Source: a virus. From it: 48,528 nucleotides of DNA. Each line of letters begins with the position of its first letter. The stretch's first letter is position 1. Positions 15,833 to 24,193 of the stretch are shown one piece after another. Position numbers and translations under genes: made by a program. The stretch lies in IMG/VR virus record IMGVR_UViG_3300036766_002220, positions 1-48,528 of that record; one strand, given 5' to 3'. The notes beneath the pieces are model-generated. The model was not told the DNA's origin and ran no database searches. It worked only from the letters and a program-made list of their open reading frames with translations.

Positions 15833-16533
15833 CCCGCCTCGAAAGGGAGGACCACGCTCTGCACGTTGTGGCACTTCGGGCACTCAACGTCGAAGTCTGT
15901 CTTGACACCACCCTCGATCTCGTCGGTGGCGTCGAGGAGAGCGTCTGCGATCATGGACTCCATGTCCTCGACGAGCGAGACGATGTCGAACCAGGCCGTC
16001 TTGCCGTCGAGCTCGACGATGCGTCGGGCCAGATGGTTCGTGAGGACCTTGGACTCATGCTCAGGACCGAGGCCGGCGAAGAACATCTCGTCGTCACCCG
16101 TGAGCAGGCGACACTTGGCGATGCGTCCGTCCTTTAGGGTGATCGGGAATGAGGTGTGGGCCTTGGCCGCCTGCCGACCCGCATCGGACACGGGGATGAC
16201 GTCGAGCTTGTCGAGCTCGACACCCCAACCGAAGTTGTGCTGGCAGCCCGAGCACATCACGCGGAACTCATAGTCCTTGCCGTAGGACGCAATGCGAAGC
16301 TGGATGAGCGCGTGGGTTCGGTCGGAGGAGAGGGCCGAACCCCAGAGCATCTTGCCACTCTGAAGATCGTAGGGACCGGGGTCGTCCGTCTGGACCCAGC
16401 ACGACTCGAGGATGCGCGTGATGACCTGACCGGTCTTGGTGAGCTTGCGGTCGGTGAAGAGCTGCTCGTCCTTGACCTTCATGCCGCGGATGACACCGCG
16501 GAGCCCGGATGGGCAGGTGATCTCGTGTGCCAT
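15781..16533 (-). CDS. Tail assembly chaperone, gp26-like with zinc-finger cysteines
   Basis: A 250-residue protein resembling the T4 gp26/tail-chaperone group placed between tube and tape measure genes. It has an N-terminal ITCPSGLRGVIRGMKV segment and two cysteine pairs, MCSGCQHNF near residue 110 and ECPKCHNVQSV near 220, which could form one zinc ribbon. The helical part DEMFFAGLGPEHESKVLTNHLARRI lies between them. Such proteins guide polymerisation of tube around the tape measure. The ATG at 16533 follows AGGTAAAG; the frame is open for 19 codons upstream but without a ribosome binding site. Its last codons contain a slippery heptamer that gives access to the extension at 15617-15832. 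Confidence 0.75.
   Translation of the reverse strand: MAHEITCPSGLRGVIRGMKVKDEQLFTDRKLTKTGQVITRILESCWVQTDDPGPYDLQSGKMLWGSALSSDRTHALIQLRIASYGKDYEFRVMCSGCQHNFGWGVELDKLDVIPVSDAGRQAAKAHTSFPITLKDGRIAKCRLLTGDDEMFFAGLGPEHESKVLTNHLARRIVELDGKTAWFDIVSLVEDMESMIADALLDATDEIEGGVKTDFDVECPKCHNVQSVVLPFEAGFFSSRKRFAPTGRKTG
15829..15835 (-). promoter_or_regulatory. Slippery heptamer for -1 programmed frameshifting
   Basis: On the minus strand the sequence is G GGT TTC in the frame of the chaperone gene, an exact X-XXY-YYZ heptamer. Both tRNAs can re-pair in the -1 frame as GGG TTT. The -1 frame is then open from here to a stop just before the tape measure gene. Confidence 0.7.
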
Positions 16534-16564
16534 TCTCTTTACCTTTCTATACCTTATGTGTGAG

Positions 16565-16601
16565 AGAGGGCCGGGGAAGGAGGGTTTCACCCCGGCCCTC
16601 T
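16565..16601 (-). terminator. Strong hairpin downstream of the tail tube gene
   Basis: A perfect 12-bp stem (AGAGGGCCGGGG with its complement) encloses a 13-base loop, in the gap between the tube gene and the chaperone gene. No U-run follows in the minus-strand transcript, so it may be an mRNA 3'-end stabiliser or a partial terminator that gives more tube than downstream proteins. Confidence 0.6.
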
Positions 16602-16625
16602 GCTCACGGGTTCACCACCCACCGT

Positions 16626-17123
16626 CTAGATGGGTTCGCGGGTGAAGAAGTCGAAGCTGATCGTGAGGGACTCGATCACGACCTCGTCGACCGTGTTGTC
16701 CCACTCGCCGGCCACGAACTTCTGCACCCACGCGTTGTGCAGCCAGTACTTGGCCACCGGCTTATTCTCATCGGCGTCGCGGTCCATCTGGACGACCTCG
16801 ATCTGCTTGAGGTAGCCCGGGACCTTGTCGCCCCGACCTCTGGTCGGGAACCAGGTGATGGTGGCGTTGGCCACCTGCAGGCACCAGAGGTAGAAGGACT
16901 TGGACTTGGAGGCTCCGCGCTCCAACGTGATGTCGGCCACCGTGACACGCCCGGGGACCTTCCACGGGATGATGGAGCCACCCTCCCAGTACTCGATCTT
17001 AGCGATCTCGTAGGAGAGCTCCGAGCACTTCTGGAAACCGGCACTCCACGCGGGGTCCACGCGGACCAAGAAGAGGTGCTTGGGGAAGAGCTCTCGCTGA
17101 CTTCCGATGACGTTGATTTCCAT
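16626..17123 (-). CDS. Tail tube protein
   Basis: A 165-residue protein of the contractile tail tube family (T4 gp19-like). The pattern fits: an N-terminal strand region, WKVPGRVTVADITLERGASKSKSFYLW, then a central segment, IEVVQMDRDADENKPVAKYWLHNAWVQKFVAGEWD and the C-terminal ESLTISFDFF. The phrase on tube residues joining sheath-contact loop and final strand is typical. Hexameric rings stack inside the sheath. It directly follows the sheath gene and is followed by a strong hairpin, consistent with high expression. Start ATG at 17123 with GGAGGTATA upstream. Confidence 0.92.
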   Translation of the reverse strand: MEINVIGSQRELFPKHLFLVRVDPAWSAGFQKCSELSYEIAKIEYWEGGSIIPWKVPGRVTVADITLERGASKSKSFYLWCLQVANATITWFPTRGRGDKVPGYLKQIEVVQMDRDADENKPVAKYWLHNAWVQKFVAGEWDNTVDEVVIESLTISFDFFTREPI

Positions 17124-17176
17124 CTTCGTTATACCTCCCCGTCTGTGAGAGATTCACACGGCTGCCGTGGGACCTC

Positions 17177-19432
17177 TTAGACGGAAGCTAGCTCCTCTTC
17201 GAGAGCCCTTGTGTCCTTGGTGACCATGATGATGACGAACTCGGCCGGCGTGTTCGTGGCGAGCCCGATGCGCAGCTTGAGCTGCCCTGCTCGGACGAGC
17301 GACGGTGGGTTCAACCCAGGACCACAGTCGACGAAGAAGGCCGTCGCCGGATCGTTGGAGGCGAAGGAGCCCTTGAGCATCCAGCCGTAGAGCTCGGCGA
17401 AGACCTGCTTCTCCACGTCGGCTCGCAGCGTCGGCGTGTTGTTGCGGTGCCGAACCCACTGGAGCCCCGTGTTCATCAGGCGCTCGATGTGGCTCACGCC
17501 ACGGCGCTCTCCAACCGACGGGAAGTTACCGTCGCCCTTGAGCGTTCTGGCTCCGTCGATGAAGATGCCGTAGCCCTTGAGCGCCGTGATCGGGTTGACG
17601 CGCTTGGGGAAGATGAGGTCGCGCTTCGGCTCGAGCAGGACCTCGGCGTTCTCCAGGCCGACGAGGCCCGTCGGCTTGCCAGCCTCGACGCCGGCCGGCT
17701 GGTAGAACGGTCCCTCGGTCGCGGTCGCGTCGTTGCGAGCCATGACGCCCGCGATGTAGCCCGACGGGCAGACCGTGATGTTGGGATCGACGCCGTAGAC
17801 GGCCTGCGACGGGTTGAGGATGAGCACCCGCGGCCAGTAGAGAGCCGCGTACTCGAGGCCGAGCTCGCCCTCGAGCGTCTCCTTGTAGGTCTTGATCTGC
17901 AGCGCCGAGTAGCCGGCGGGCGGGTCGAGGATGGCGAAGACCATGCCCTGCTTGTTGGCCCGGCAGTACTCGATCATCGCCGCGTGGAAGGACGTCCCCG
18001 TCCAGTCCGGGCAGGCGAAGATGCTAATCTCGTCCGAGGTGTCGAAGGCGTAGAAGCCGGTCCCGGCTCCAACGTCTCCGATGAAGTCCCAGACGCCGAG
18101 GTTCGTGAGCCCATTGTCGCCCAGGGTGGTCATCGATGCGCCGGTCGTGTTGCCTGGGCGACGCTGGGCGTAGGAGCCCACGGCGAGCTGGTCGGTGAAG
18201 GCGAGCAGGATGGAACCGCTGTCCACGTTGTTCAGCACAGTCTCGCAGTAGCGACTCTGTGCCGGGTCCATGACCAGGTTCGGGAAGCTCTCCTTGACCA
18301 CCGTGCCGATGAGCACCTGCAGGTTGAAGGCCGCCGCGTCGCCATTCGAGGCGTCGGCGATCTTGACCTTGACGTTGTTGACGTAGGCACCTGGGGTCTT
18401 GCCTTCGGCGAGCAGCGTGTCCACCGCGACTCCCGAGGAGCCGTTGTGCAGCGAGTAGTCGGCGAAGCCGAGCTCGCTGTTGGCCGTGCCTCCGACCCGG
18501 ACCTGCAGGCTGGCCGTGCCACCCGTCGCGACGGTCGCGATGTGCAACTTGAGCCCCGAGGTCTGCGTGACGACGACGCCGGAGTTGTTTGTCCAGGCCG
18601 CCTCGATGCGCGCCTTCACCTCGGCGAAGGTCACGGAGCTGATGTCCTGCACATTGCCCGTGCCATCCGCCACCGTCGTGGAGAATCCGAGGGCCCCATT
18701 GGCCGTGCCGCCGTCGACCTTGACGTGGGAGCCCAGACCCTTCTTGTCCGAGCGGATGGTGACCTTGGCACCCGAGGAGCTGGTAATGGCCGAAGCACCC
18801 AGGAGCGACGAGTTGATCTTGGCCGCAACCTCCTCCGCTGTCGCTGCGGAGATGTCCACGAAGTCGGCGGTGTGGAAGGTGACCACCTGCGCGGTCGCCT
18901 GTCCGTCGATCTTGACCTGCAGGTCCCAGCCATCCGTGAGGTCGTAGGTCTCGCCGGTGGCGTTCTCGAGCGCGGCGGCGGCGGCCTGGAAGGTCGCCGT
19001 CTGGTCCCCGCCACCACCCACCGAGCCGACCATGGTGTCGTTCGGGTTGAGTGGCCACGAGCCGGAGATGGTGCCCTCGACGTAGGCTGGAGCGGGCGAC
19101 GTCGTGCCGGTCTGCAGCATGGCGTGCCCCTTGGTCGCCGTGGCCGTGCCCTTGTCGCGGTAGTCGGTGAAGTGGCAGGTGCGGGACACCCAGCACTCGC
19201 GGCCACCGTTCAGGAAGAAGGCCCGGACAGCCAAGGCGAGCTCCCGTCCGGCGACGAAGGACCCGAAGATCCTCTCGTACTCCTCGTAGGAGCTCACCAG
19301 GGTGCGCTCGGCGATGGGCCCGCGCTCTGCGATCCCCTGGATGCCGAGCACGGCGGTTGGAAGGGTGGGGAAGGACTTGATGTTCGGCTCTTCCTCACCG
19401 ACGATAACCTTTGAGGAAAGTAGCTCTGTCAT
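17177..19432 (-). CDS. Tail sheath protein
   Basis: A 751-residue contractile sheath protein, longer than most. The N-terminus (ELLSSKVIVGEEEPNIKSFPTLPTAVLGIQGIAERGP) and C-terminus (ALKGYGIFIDGARTLKGDGNFPSVGERRGVSHIERLMNTGLQWVRHRNN, then KQVFAELYGWMLKGSF) are the parts that interlock in the sheath mesh. Residues about 95-330 are an inserted beta-rich, threonine/glycine-rich region with apparent internal repeats (VTFHTADFVDISAATAEEVAAKIN; ISSVTFAEVKARIEAAW), probably surface-exposed decoration. Those inserted segments resemble DUF-type sheath insertions in other phages. It lies just upstream of the tube gene. Confidence 0.92.
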   Translation of the reverse strand: MTELLSSKVIVGEEEPNIKSFPTLPTAVLGIQGIAERGPIAERTLVSSYEEYERIFGSFVAGRELALAVRAFFLNGGRECWVSRTCHFTDYRDKGTATATKGHAMLQTGTTSPAPAYVEGTISGSWPLNPNDTMVGSVGGGGDQTATFQAAAAALENATGETYDLTDGWDLQVKIDGQATAQVVTFHTADFVDISAATAEEVAAKINSSLLGASAITSSSGAKVTIRSDKKGLGSHVKVDGGTANGALGFSTTVADGTGNVQDISSVTFAEVKARIEAAWTNNSGVVVTQTSGLKLHIATVATGGTASLQVRVGGTANSELGFADYSLHNGSSGVAVDTLLAEGKTPGAYVNNVKVKIADASNGDAAAFNLQVLIGTVVKESFPNLVMDPAQSRYCETVLNNVDSGSILLAFTDQLAVGSYAQRRPGNTTGASMTTLGDNGLTNLGVWDFIGDVGAGTGFYAFDTSDEISIFACPDWTGTSFHAAMIEYCRANKQGMVFAILDPPAGYSALQIKTYKETLEGELGLEYAALYWPRVLILNPSQAVYGVDPNITVCPSGYIAGVMARNDATATEGPFYQPAGVEAGKPTGLVGLENAEVLLEPKRDLIFPKRVNPITALKGYGIFIDGARTLKGDGNFPSVGERRGVSHIERLMNTGLQWVRHRNNTPTLRADVEKQVFAELYGWMLKGSFASNDPATAFFVDCGPGLNPPSLVRAGQLKLRIGLATNTPAEFVIIMVTKDTRALEEELASV

Positions 19433-19468
19433 TGCTCTGCCTCCAGGCTTCGGGCGACGGTGTCTACC

Positions 19469-20437
19469 CTACCACATTGAAATTGTTTCCACCAGAGTTC
19501 CCTGTAGTTTCTGTACCTCTTGGTGCATCGTCTCCACAGGCCAAGTCCGAAGACTCGGTGGCAGGTAGACGACCGGCACCCGGCGCACTTCAACGGTGGC
19601 CAGGAACGTGTTCAGGTTCGAGTTTCGGTCCCCAGCACCCATGGACGGTTCATCAGGCATCGCAAAGGGCATGCGGATGTTCACCCCGGCTGGCACGTCG
19701 GCGGGGATCACGATGTAGCCGTGCTTGCGCACGAGCTTGCGCGCGGCACTCATCAGGGCCAGGTACTCCACCTCGAAGTCCGAGGAGCCCATCACGTCGA
19801 AGATGACCGTGTGCATGGTGGGCGCTGGCCAGCAGAGAGCACTGCCGTCGGGCTGGAGTTCCCAGAAGTTCTCGTTCTCATACCCATATGAGTCTGGAAT
19901 CGCTCGGGTATTCGTGAGAAACAAAGACGGAACCTTGGCCTTGTTGATGACGATACCGTCAGGGGAGTAATCGGTCGAGACGTGGATGCCACCCTCGAGA
20001 ACGATCTCGCGCTTGATGAGCTGGATGATGGCCCGGGCGATGCGCGCGAAGGGCGACTCCTTGCCCATGGTAGGCATGCGGAGCGGCTCGCGCTCATAGG
20101 TGTAGGCCTCGGGGACGAGCACCTCCTCACCGGCAACGGGACTGCCAGCGTCGTCGATGTTCTGGACACGGACGTTGACCGGGGGAAAACGCAGGAGGTC
20201 TGCATCCAGCAAGCAGGGCGGCGGCTCGACGCCGAGCACGGTGCTCGACCACATGTTGACCGTCGGTGCGGCAAAGCCGCCGAAGAGCACGCGCACGGTT
20301 TCCAGCACTGGGCCGCCGATGTAGCCATAGGCCGGAGGGGTCACGAGCCGGAAGTTAGTCCCGACGATCTCGATGAAGTTCCCGCCCGCGGCAGCGCCGT
20401 GGTTGGGAGTGATCGAAGTGATGGTCGGCACAGCCAT
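19469..20437 (-). CDS. Tail terminator/completion protein with an IPT/TIG domain
   Basis: A 322-residue protein. Residues 1-95 look like an IPT/TIG Ig-like domain: PTITSITPNHGAAAGGNFIEIVGTNF, VRVLFGG, VNVRVQNIDDAGSP. From about residue 135 there is a tail-terminator-like fold: FARIARAIIQLIKREI, FDVMGSSDFEVEYLALMSAARKLVRKHG, and a closing TFLATVEVRRVPVVYLPP. Tail terminators cap the tube and bind the neck. The gene lies just before sheath and right after other completion proteins, which fits. The Ig-like extension would project from the neck. Confidence 0.7.
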   Translation of the reverse strand: MAVPTITSITPNHGAAAGGNFIEIVGTNFRLVTPPAYGYIGGPVLETVRVLFGGFAAPTVNMWSSTVLGVEPPPCLLDADLLRFPPVNVRVQNIDDAGSPVAGEEVLVPEAYTYEREPLRMPTMGKESPFARIARAIIQLIKREIVLEGGIHVSTDYSPDGIVINKAKVPSLFLTNTRAIPDSYGYENENFWELQPDGSALCWPAPTMHTVIFDVMGSSDFEVEYLALMSAARKLVRKHGYIVIPADVPAGVNIRMPFAMPDEPSMGAGDRNSNLNTFLATVEVRRVPVVYLPPSLRTWPVETMHQEVQKLQGTLVETISMW

Positions 20438-20438
20438 C

Positions 20439-21140
20439 TCACGTCACCGTCACGCCACTACCCAGAGTTTTGAACAGCACACGCTCGAACGATTGCACGA
20501 ACTCGTTGAAGAACAGGGTCTCGGCGTAAGCGTCGAAGACCATCTGCCAGAGCGGTCGCGCTTTGATCACCGTGGAGATTGTGTCTCCTGTCGGCTCATC
20601 TCCTTCATCCGTCTGCATGCGCCCACCAGCTCCCTTGACCCCCGTGGACCTGCCAAAGAGGATCATCAGGTAGGCTCGCATGCGCTTGGTCACCGGGAAC
20701 GTCCGGGTCCACCCTGTCTCGTGCATGACCGCGAGCTGGTCGAGCGTTCGTGCGCCCGAGGGGTTGTTGAACGCTACGGGCACACCGCCAGCGACTCCGA
20801 CGATATAATTGTAAGTGTTGACCTTCTCCCAGTCGACTGCTCGAGCCAGTTGACCCGAGCGCCAGAGGGGTTTGGTACCACCGCCGAATGGCGGAACCGC
20901 CGGCCAGGTGCCTTTCAGCTTGCCGAGACGTCGCTTGGCTCGAGTGAGCTTCGCGATGGTCGGCAAGCCCGCCTTTCGACCGTGTTGATAGGCCGACTTG
21001 ACCTCACGCGCAGCCACGCGTGCACAGCGCTTGAGACCTGCGTCGAGCGCGCGGCCATGCACGCGCTTGATGTGCTGCAAGATCTCTTGCATCTCATCCT
21101 GACTCTTGTCGATGGAGATGCTGAAGCTCCGCGCGGCCAC
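20439..21140 (-). CDS. Tail completion protein, virion morphogenesis (gpS/gpG)-like
   Basis: A 233-residue basic protein. N-terminal helices (ISIDKSQDEMQEILQHIKRVHGRALDAGLKRCARVAAREVKSAYQHG) are followed by LWRSGQLARAVDWEKVNTYNYIVGVAGGVPVAF and AVMHETGW, a pattern shared with Mu gpG/P2 gpS-type virion morphogenesis and HK97 gp10-like neck proteins. The start is GTG at 21140, overlapping the stop of the upstream gene (TAGTG) with GGGGGGAAG just before it; the frame is open much further upstream, but that is shadow sequence. Confidence 0.65.
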   Translation of the reverse strand: MAARSFSISIDKSQDEMQEILQHIKRVHGRALDAGLKRCARVAAREVKSAYQHGRKAGLPTIAKLTRAKRRLGKLKGTWPAVPPFGGGTKPLWRSGQLARAVDWEKVNTYNYIVGVAGGVPVAFNNPSGARTLDQLAVMHETGWTRTFPVTKRMRAYLMILFGRSTGVKGAGGRMQTDEGDEPTGDTISTVIKARPLWQMVFDAYAETLFFNEFVQSFERVLFKTLGSGVTVT

Positions 21141-21673
21141 TAGCTTCCCCCCTTCCGACGACGGGAGAGGAAGCAGATCTCCAGATCGTAGCCGTCGGGA
21201 CCGAAGCCCGGAGAGCCGGGTTGGACCTCGGTGATGTACATGCCTGGTGGCGAGAAGGGCACCGTCACGACGCCCGGCTCGTTCCACTTCTCGATGCAGG
21301 AGACCCTGTCGTCGACCTTGATCAAACAGGCTCTCGACTTGGTGTCGATGAGTCCGAGGTCCTCGAGGTCGCGACGCCAGAGCACGATGTGGAACGTAGT
21401 CTTCGGATCGTTTCCCTGCACCTCTTGCAGGAGCTCCTCGAACTTGGGCGTCTCGATCTGACAAGGCACGCGCACGGGCGGCAGTTCCATGCGTGTGTCG
21501 AGCCGCTCCTTCTCGTCGGAGGCCGGACCTCCGTCGAAGACAAGTGGCTCGCGGAAGTCCTTGTCGTAGCCCGCCGGCACGCCGGGGTACGGACGCAAGT
21601 CTTTGGTCGCCGCTGGGTTCAGCCGGTGGATGACAGCCGTCGACTTCTCGAGGACGAGGCCGAGGCGGAACAT
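21140..21673 (-). CDS. Neck or head-completion protein of unknown family
   Basis: A 177-residue protein starting MFRLGLVLEKSTAVIHRLNPA. It contains RVPCQIETPKFEELLQEVQGNDPKTTFHIVLWRRDLEDLGLID and ends in a basic LSRRRKGGS. The mid-part looks like the head-closure (Gp15/SPP1 gp16-like) arrangement of a small beta barrel, PPGMYITEVQPG, but similarity is weak. It lies between the connector and tail completion genes, which supports a neck role. Confidence 0.65.
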   Translation of the reverse strand: MFRLGLVLEKSTAVIHRLNPAATKDLRPYPGVPAGYDKDFREPLVFDGGPASDEKERLDTRMELPPVRVPCQIETPKFEELLQEVQGNDPKTTFHIVLWRRDLEDLGLIDTKSRACLIKVDDRVSCIEKWNEPGVVTVPFSPPGMYITEVQPGSPGFGPDGYDLEICFLSRRRKGGS

Positions 21674-21680
21674 CTTCCGG

Positions 21681-22787
21681 TTACCCTCCCGCCACGCCGA
21701 TATGGAACGGCCGGCAGTACTGCGCGAGGATGCTGTCGAGTCGGATGTCACCCGTGAGCGAGAGCGCACTCGGCTTGAGTGAAGAGAGCCCGATGGACTG
21801 ATCGCGCGTCTTGGCCGACTGCACGCGGTCGGGGAACCAGAGGAGTCGGTCCTCACCCATCGGGTCCTTGATGAACCGGTAGGCCAGGACGAGCACGACG
21901 TCGCGCAAGGGCTTCGGGATCTCGCCGAATGGGCCACCGTCGGGGTCTGTGTAGCCGAAGGCGCCGGTGATCTTGACGTTCTGCGAGCCGATAGGGAAGC
22001 GAGCCAGACCGTACTCGAGGAGCTCCTCGCCGGCAACGGGCAGGTACTCCACGATGGGATCGTCCCTGTCGTCAGGCGAGGTGACGCCCTGCAGGTGTCG
22101 GTTGTACGCGCGGATGCCTTGAAGCCCGATCTGCGTCTCGGTCATGATGCCGACGACGGGCGAGCCGCCGATGAGCATCATCTTGGAGATGCCGATGATC
22201 GGCATGTCGAGGAAGATCTTCCGCGTCTCGTGATGGATGGAGATGGCCATCTCGAAGTAGCGCGGGAAGAAGAACCGCATCGTGAGCCGGTCCACCTCGC
22301 GACAGGCCCGCTCGATTCCCATCTGGCGCTCGTGCAGGTCCCAGGCGGCGAGCTGCTTCTGCGTCGAGGGGATGTAGCTCAGGTAGCTGCCACTGGAGTG
22401 GAAGTACTTCGGGTCGAGCACCTCGAAGCAGTAGGACACCGAGCGCGTAGGCTGCGGCGGGTACCAGGGCGGAGGCGATGGCGGATACATGCTCATCCCC
22501 GTCGGGATCGGCGCCTGGAAGTGCCAGATGATCTCGTACGCCCCCGGGTCCATCTTCAGGGCGAGGGGGTCCAGCGGCGCCGCATAGTAGCCGGCGATGA
22601 CCTTGTCACCACCGTCCTGGCCAAGGCGCATGTCGATGACGCCCTCGGCCACCTTGGTCGCGGAGCCATAGGGGCGAACCTCCCAGCTCAGCGCCAGAAG
22701 GTCCTTGAGCATCCCCTGTTCCTGGTAGAAGAAGGGAAGGAGTGGATTGGACCACGAGGAGACCTCGCCTCTTACGATGCCAGGCAC
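21681..22787 (-). CDS. Head-tail connector/adaptor-like protein
   Basis: A 368-residue protein. The C-terminal third (RFPIGSQNVKITGAFGYTDPDGGPFGEIPKPLRDVVLVLAYRFIKDPM) has the pattern of gp6-like head-tail adaptors: a strand pair with GxxGY, then helices that pack on the portal. Residues 1-110 have a beta domain with YYAAPLDPLALKMDPGAYEIIWHFQ and a proline-rich loop. The middle (AWDLHERQMGIERACREVDRLTMRFFFPRYFEMAIS) is helical. It is larger than a minimal adaptor. Neighbours are other head-completion proteins. Confidence 0.65.
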   Translation of the reverse strand: MPGIVRGEVSSWSNPLLPFFYQEQGMLKDLLALSWEVRPYGSATKVAEGVIDMRLGQDGGDKVIAGYYAAPLDPLALKMDPGAYEIIWHFQAPIPTGMSMYPPSPPPWYPPQPTRSVSYCFEVLDPKYFHSSGSYLSYIPSTQKQLAAWDLHERQMGIERACREVDRLTMRFFFPRYFEMAISIHHETRKIFLDMPIIGISKMMLIGGSPVVGIMTETQIGLQGIRAYNRHLQGVTSPDDRDDPIVEYLPVAGEELLEYGLARFPIGSQNVKITGAFGYTDPDGGPFGEIPKPLRDVVLVLAYRFIKDPMGEDRLLWFPDRVQSAKTRDQSIGLSSLKPSALSLTGDIRLDSILAQYCRPFHIGVAGG

Positions 22788-23114
22788 CTAACCCTCCCGT
22801 GGTTTCGTCGAGCGTATCGCCTTCTTGATCCGCCGCACGCAGTCTGCGTGGCGCGCGCTTTCGGAGTTCGTGTAGTCGACCGAGTACTTGCCGATCTGCT
22901 GCTCGACGTCGAGGAACAGGAAGAGGAATTGCGGCGGTCTCCCGGGGCCACCCGCGCGAACCTCGACCATGTCCGCGATGACCATGTCACGCATGAGGCA
23001 GTAGGCGGCAAAGTCGAGATCGAAGACCTCAACCTTGCCATCCTCGAGGACGTGATAGGCCAGAGAACCCCCCGGGCGGAGCCCTCCTTTCGGCCTGGGC
23101 GACGAGCCCTCCAT
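22788..23114 (-). CDS. Small DUF5659-like virion-associated protein
   Basis: A 108-residue protein. FDLDFAAYCLMRDMVIADMVEV, QFLFLFLDVEQQIGKY and YTNSESARHADCVRRIKKAI follow the order of the DUF5659 pattern as I remember it; its role is unknown. I chose the ATG at 23114 because it lies 10 bases after the upstream stop, like its neighbours. An ATG at 23156 in frame would overlap the upstream gene by 32 bases and lacks a clear ribosome binding site. Its last codon abuts the connector gene's start. Confidence 0.6.
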   Translation of the reverse strand: MEGSSPRPKGGLRPGGSLAYHVLEDGKVEVFDLDFAAYCLMRDMVIADMVEVRAGGPGRPPQFLFLFLDVEQQIGKYSVDYTNSESARHADCVRRIKKAIRSTKPREG

Positions 23115-23124
23115 GACTCGGAGG

Positions 23125-23667
23125 CTACTCGCCTGGTTTGTCCTGGCCTCGGACATTGGGTCGAGCGGCTCCCTTCCGTCCGGCCATCACCTCGGCAGAG
23201 GTGACAGCGCCGGACTCGTTCGCGGTCCTCAGCTGCTCCCGTGGGGGTGGCAGGGCGGCGGCCCGACCGACCGGTGCCTCCGTGACCTCGGGGGCCGCGG
23301 TGACGACCGCCGGAGCGATCTGCTGCGCGGCCGGCCGGATGTCCACGGTCGGGGGCGGCGCGACGTCGCGCGGGGCGAGCTGCGTCCGGGCAGCGGCGCC
23401 CACGGACGCCAGGAACTCCTGCTGCTCCTGCGCCTCGATGAGCACCTTCTCCTCCCCGCTCACGATCTGGAAGAGGGGCTTGGAGTCGGGATTGTCGTGC
23501 TGCTGCAACTGGGGACGCAGCAGCTCGGCCAGCTCGGAGCTCACCCGGTACCAGTTCGGTCGCGGGCCGCCCATGTAGACCTGGCTCTGGAAGCTGTGCT
23601 TCTGCACAACGTATCCCCGACGAGGGGAGTAGGGGTGCAGCCTGGCATAGTTCTCCTGGTCGCTCAT
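23125..23667 (-). CDS. Head/neck protein with a disordered C-terminus, unknown
   Basis: A 180-residue protein beginning MSDQENYARLHPYSPRRGYVVQKHSF. Residues 1-75 have YVVQKHSFQSQVYMGGPRPNWYRVSSELAELL, a pattern seen in small phage proteins near capsid genes. From about residue 95 it is alanine/proline-rich and probably disordered. No enzyme motif is visible. The ATG at 23667 is preceded by GGAAAGGTATAG. It lies after a hairpin that separates it from the decoration-like gene. Confidence 0.6.
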   Translation of the reverse strand: MSDQENYARLHPYSPRRGYVVQKHSFQSQVYMGGPRPNWYRVSSELAELLRPQLQQHDNPDSKPLFQIVSGEEKVLIEAQEQQEFLASVGAAARTQLAPRDVAPPPTVDIRPAAQQIAPAVVTAAPEVTEAPVGRAAALPPPREQLRTANESGAVTSAEVMAGRKGAARPNVRGQDKPGE

Positions 23668-23707
23668 TGCTCTATACCTTTCCTTCACCGACGGGATGAG
23701 ACAGCGA

Positions 23708-23733
23708 CCCCCGGAGGCCGATTCCTCCGGGGG
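23708..23733 (-). terminator. 10-bp GC-rich hairpin after the decoration-like gene
   Basis: CCCCCGGAGG and its exact complement CCTCCGGGGG flank a six-base loop. A weaker stem (CTCTC/GAGAG) sits immediately to the right. Neither is followed by a U-run in the minus transcript, so an mRNA-stabilising role is as likely as termination. Confidence 0.55.
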
Positions 23734-23768
23734 CCGGTCTCTCTCGCCCAGAGAGGCCGACCGACCTG

Positions 23769-24086
23769 CTAGTAGCAGGCGCAGGTCAGCTTGAACGTCA
23801 CGCCGCTCAGGTTCGCGTGGTCCGCCGCCTCGACGCCGGTCGTGGAGACGACGCAGATCAGCTTGTCGTTGGCGACATCGTAGATCACGTCGTAGCCGCA
23901 CAGGCCCGACAGGACCACGAAGGCGATCTCCACGGCCCGGCCGAGCTTGGCCTGGAGCAGCGCCTTGAACAGCGTGCCACCGGTCCGGTAGTCGCCGTCG
24001 CCCGGGAAGCTGATCAGGATGAGATCGAGCGGCGCCGACGCCGACTTCTTCTCCTGGTTGGTGACCGTGATGGTTCCGAGTGCCAT
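23769..24086 (-). CDS. Capsid decoration-like or head-associated small protein
   Basis: A 105-residue beta-rich protein (MALGTITVTNQEKKSASAPLDLILISFPGDGDYRTGGTLFKALLQAKLGRAVEIAFVV...) just downstream of the major capsid gene and flanked by hairpins on both sides. The position and expression layout fit a capsid decoration or stabilising protein; this is inferred, as I do not recognise the sequence family with certainty. It ends in a cysteine-containing TCACY. The gene is followed by a GC-rich hairpin. Confidence 0.6.
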   Translation of the reverse strand: MALGTITVTNQEKKSASAPLDLILISFPGDGDYRTGGTLFKALLQAKLGRAVEIAFVVLSGLCGYDVIYDVANDKLICVVSTTGVEAADHANLSGVTFKLTCACY

Positions 24087-24119
24087 GGTTTCCTTCCTCC
24101 ATCTGCGGCAGGTGACTAC

Positions 24120-24150
24120 GCAGCCGACGGCCTACCGGCCCATCGGCTGC
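24120..24150 (-). terminator. Hairpin after the major capsid gene
   Basis: An 8-bp stem (GCAGCCGA/TCGGCTGC) with an inner GGCC/GGCC pairing lies between the capsid gene and the decoration-like gene. It lacks a following U-run. Together with the hairpins at 23708 and 16565 it marks the genes expected to be most abundant. Confidence 0.5.
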
Positions 24151-24193
24151 TCATCCCTCACCGCTCAAAAGGCAGCGACTGGCTCGAGGCCGG

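Noticed and set aside
17447-19414. A long open frame on the plus strand opposite the sheath gene
   Set aside because: It is antisense to an unmistakable sheath protein in GC-rich DNA, has charged low-complexity translation and no ribosome binding site.
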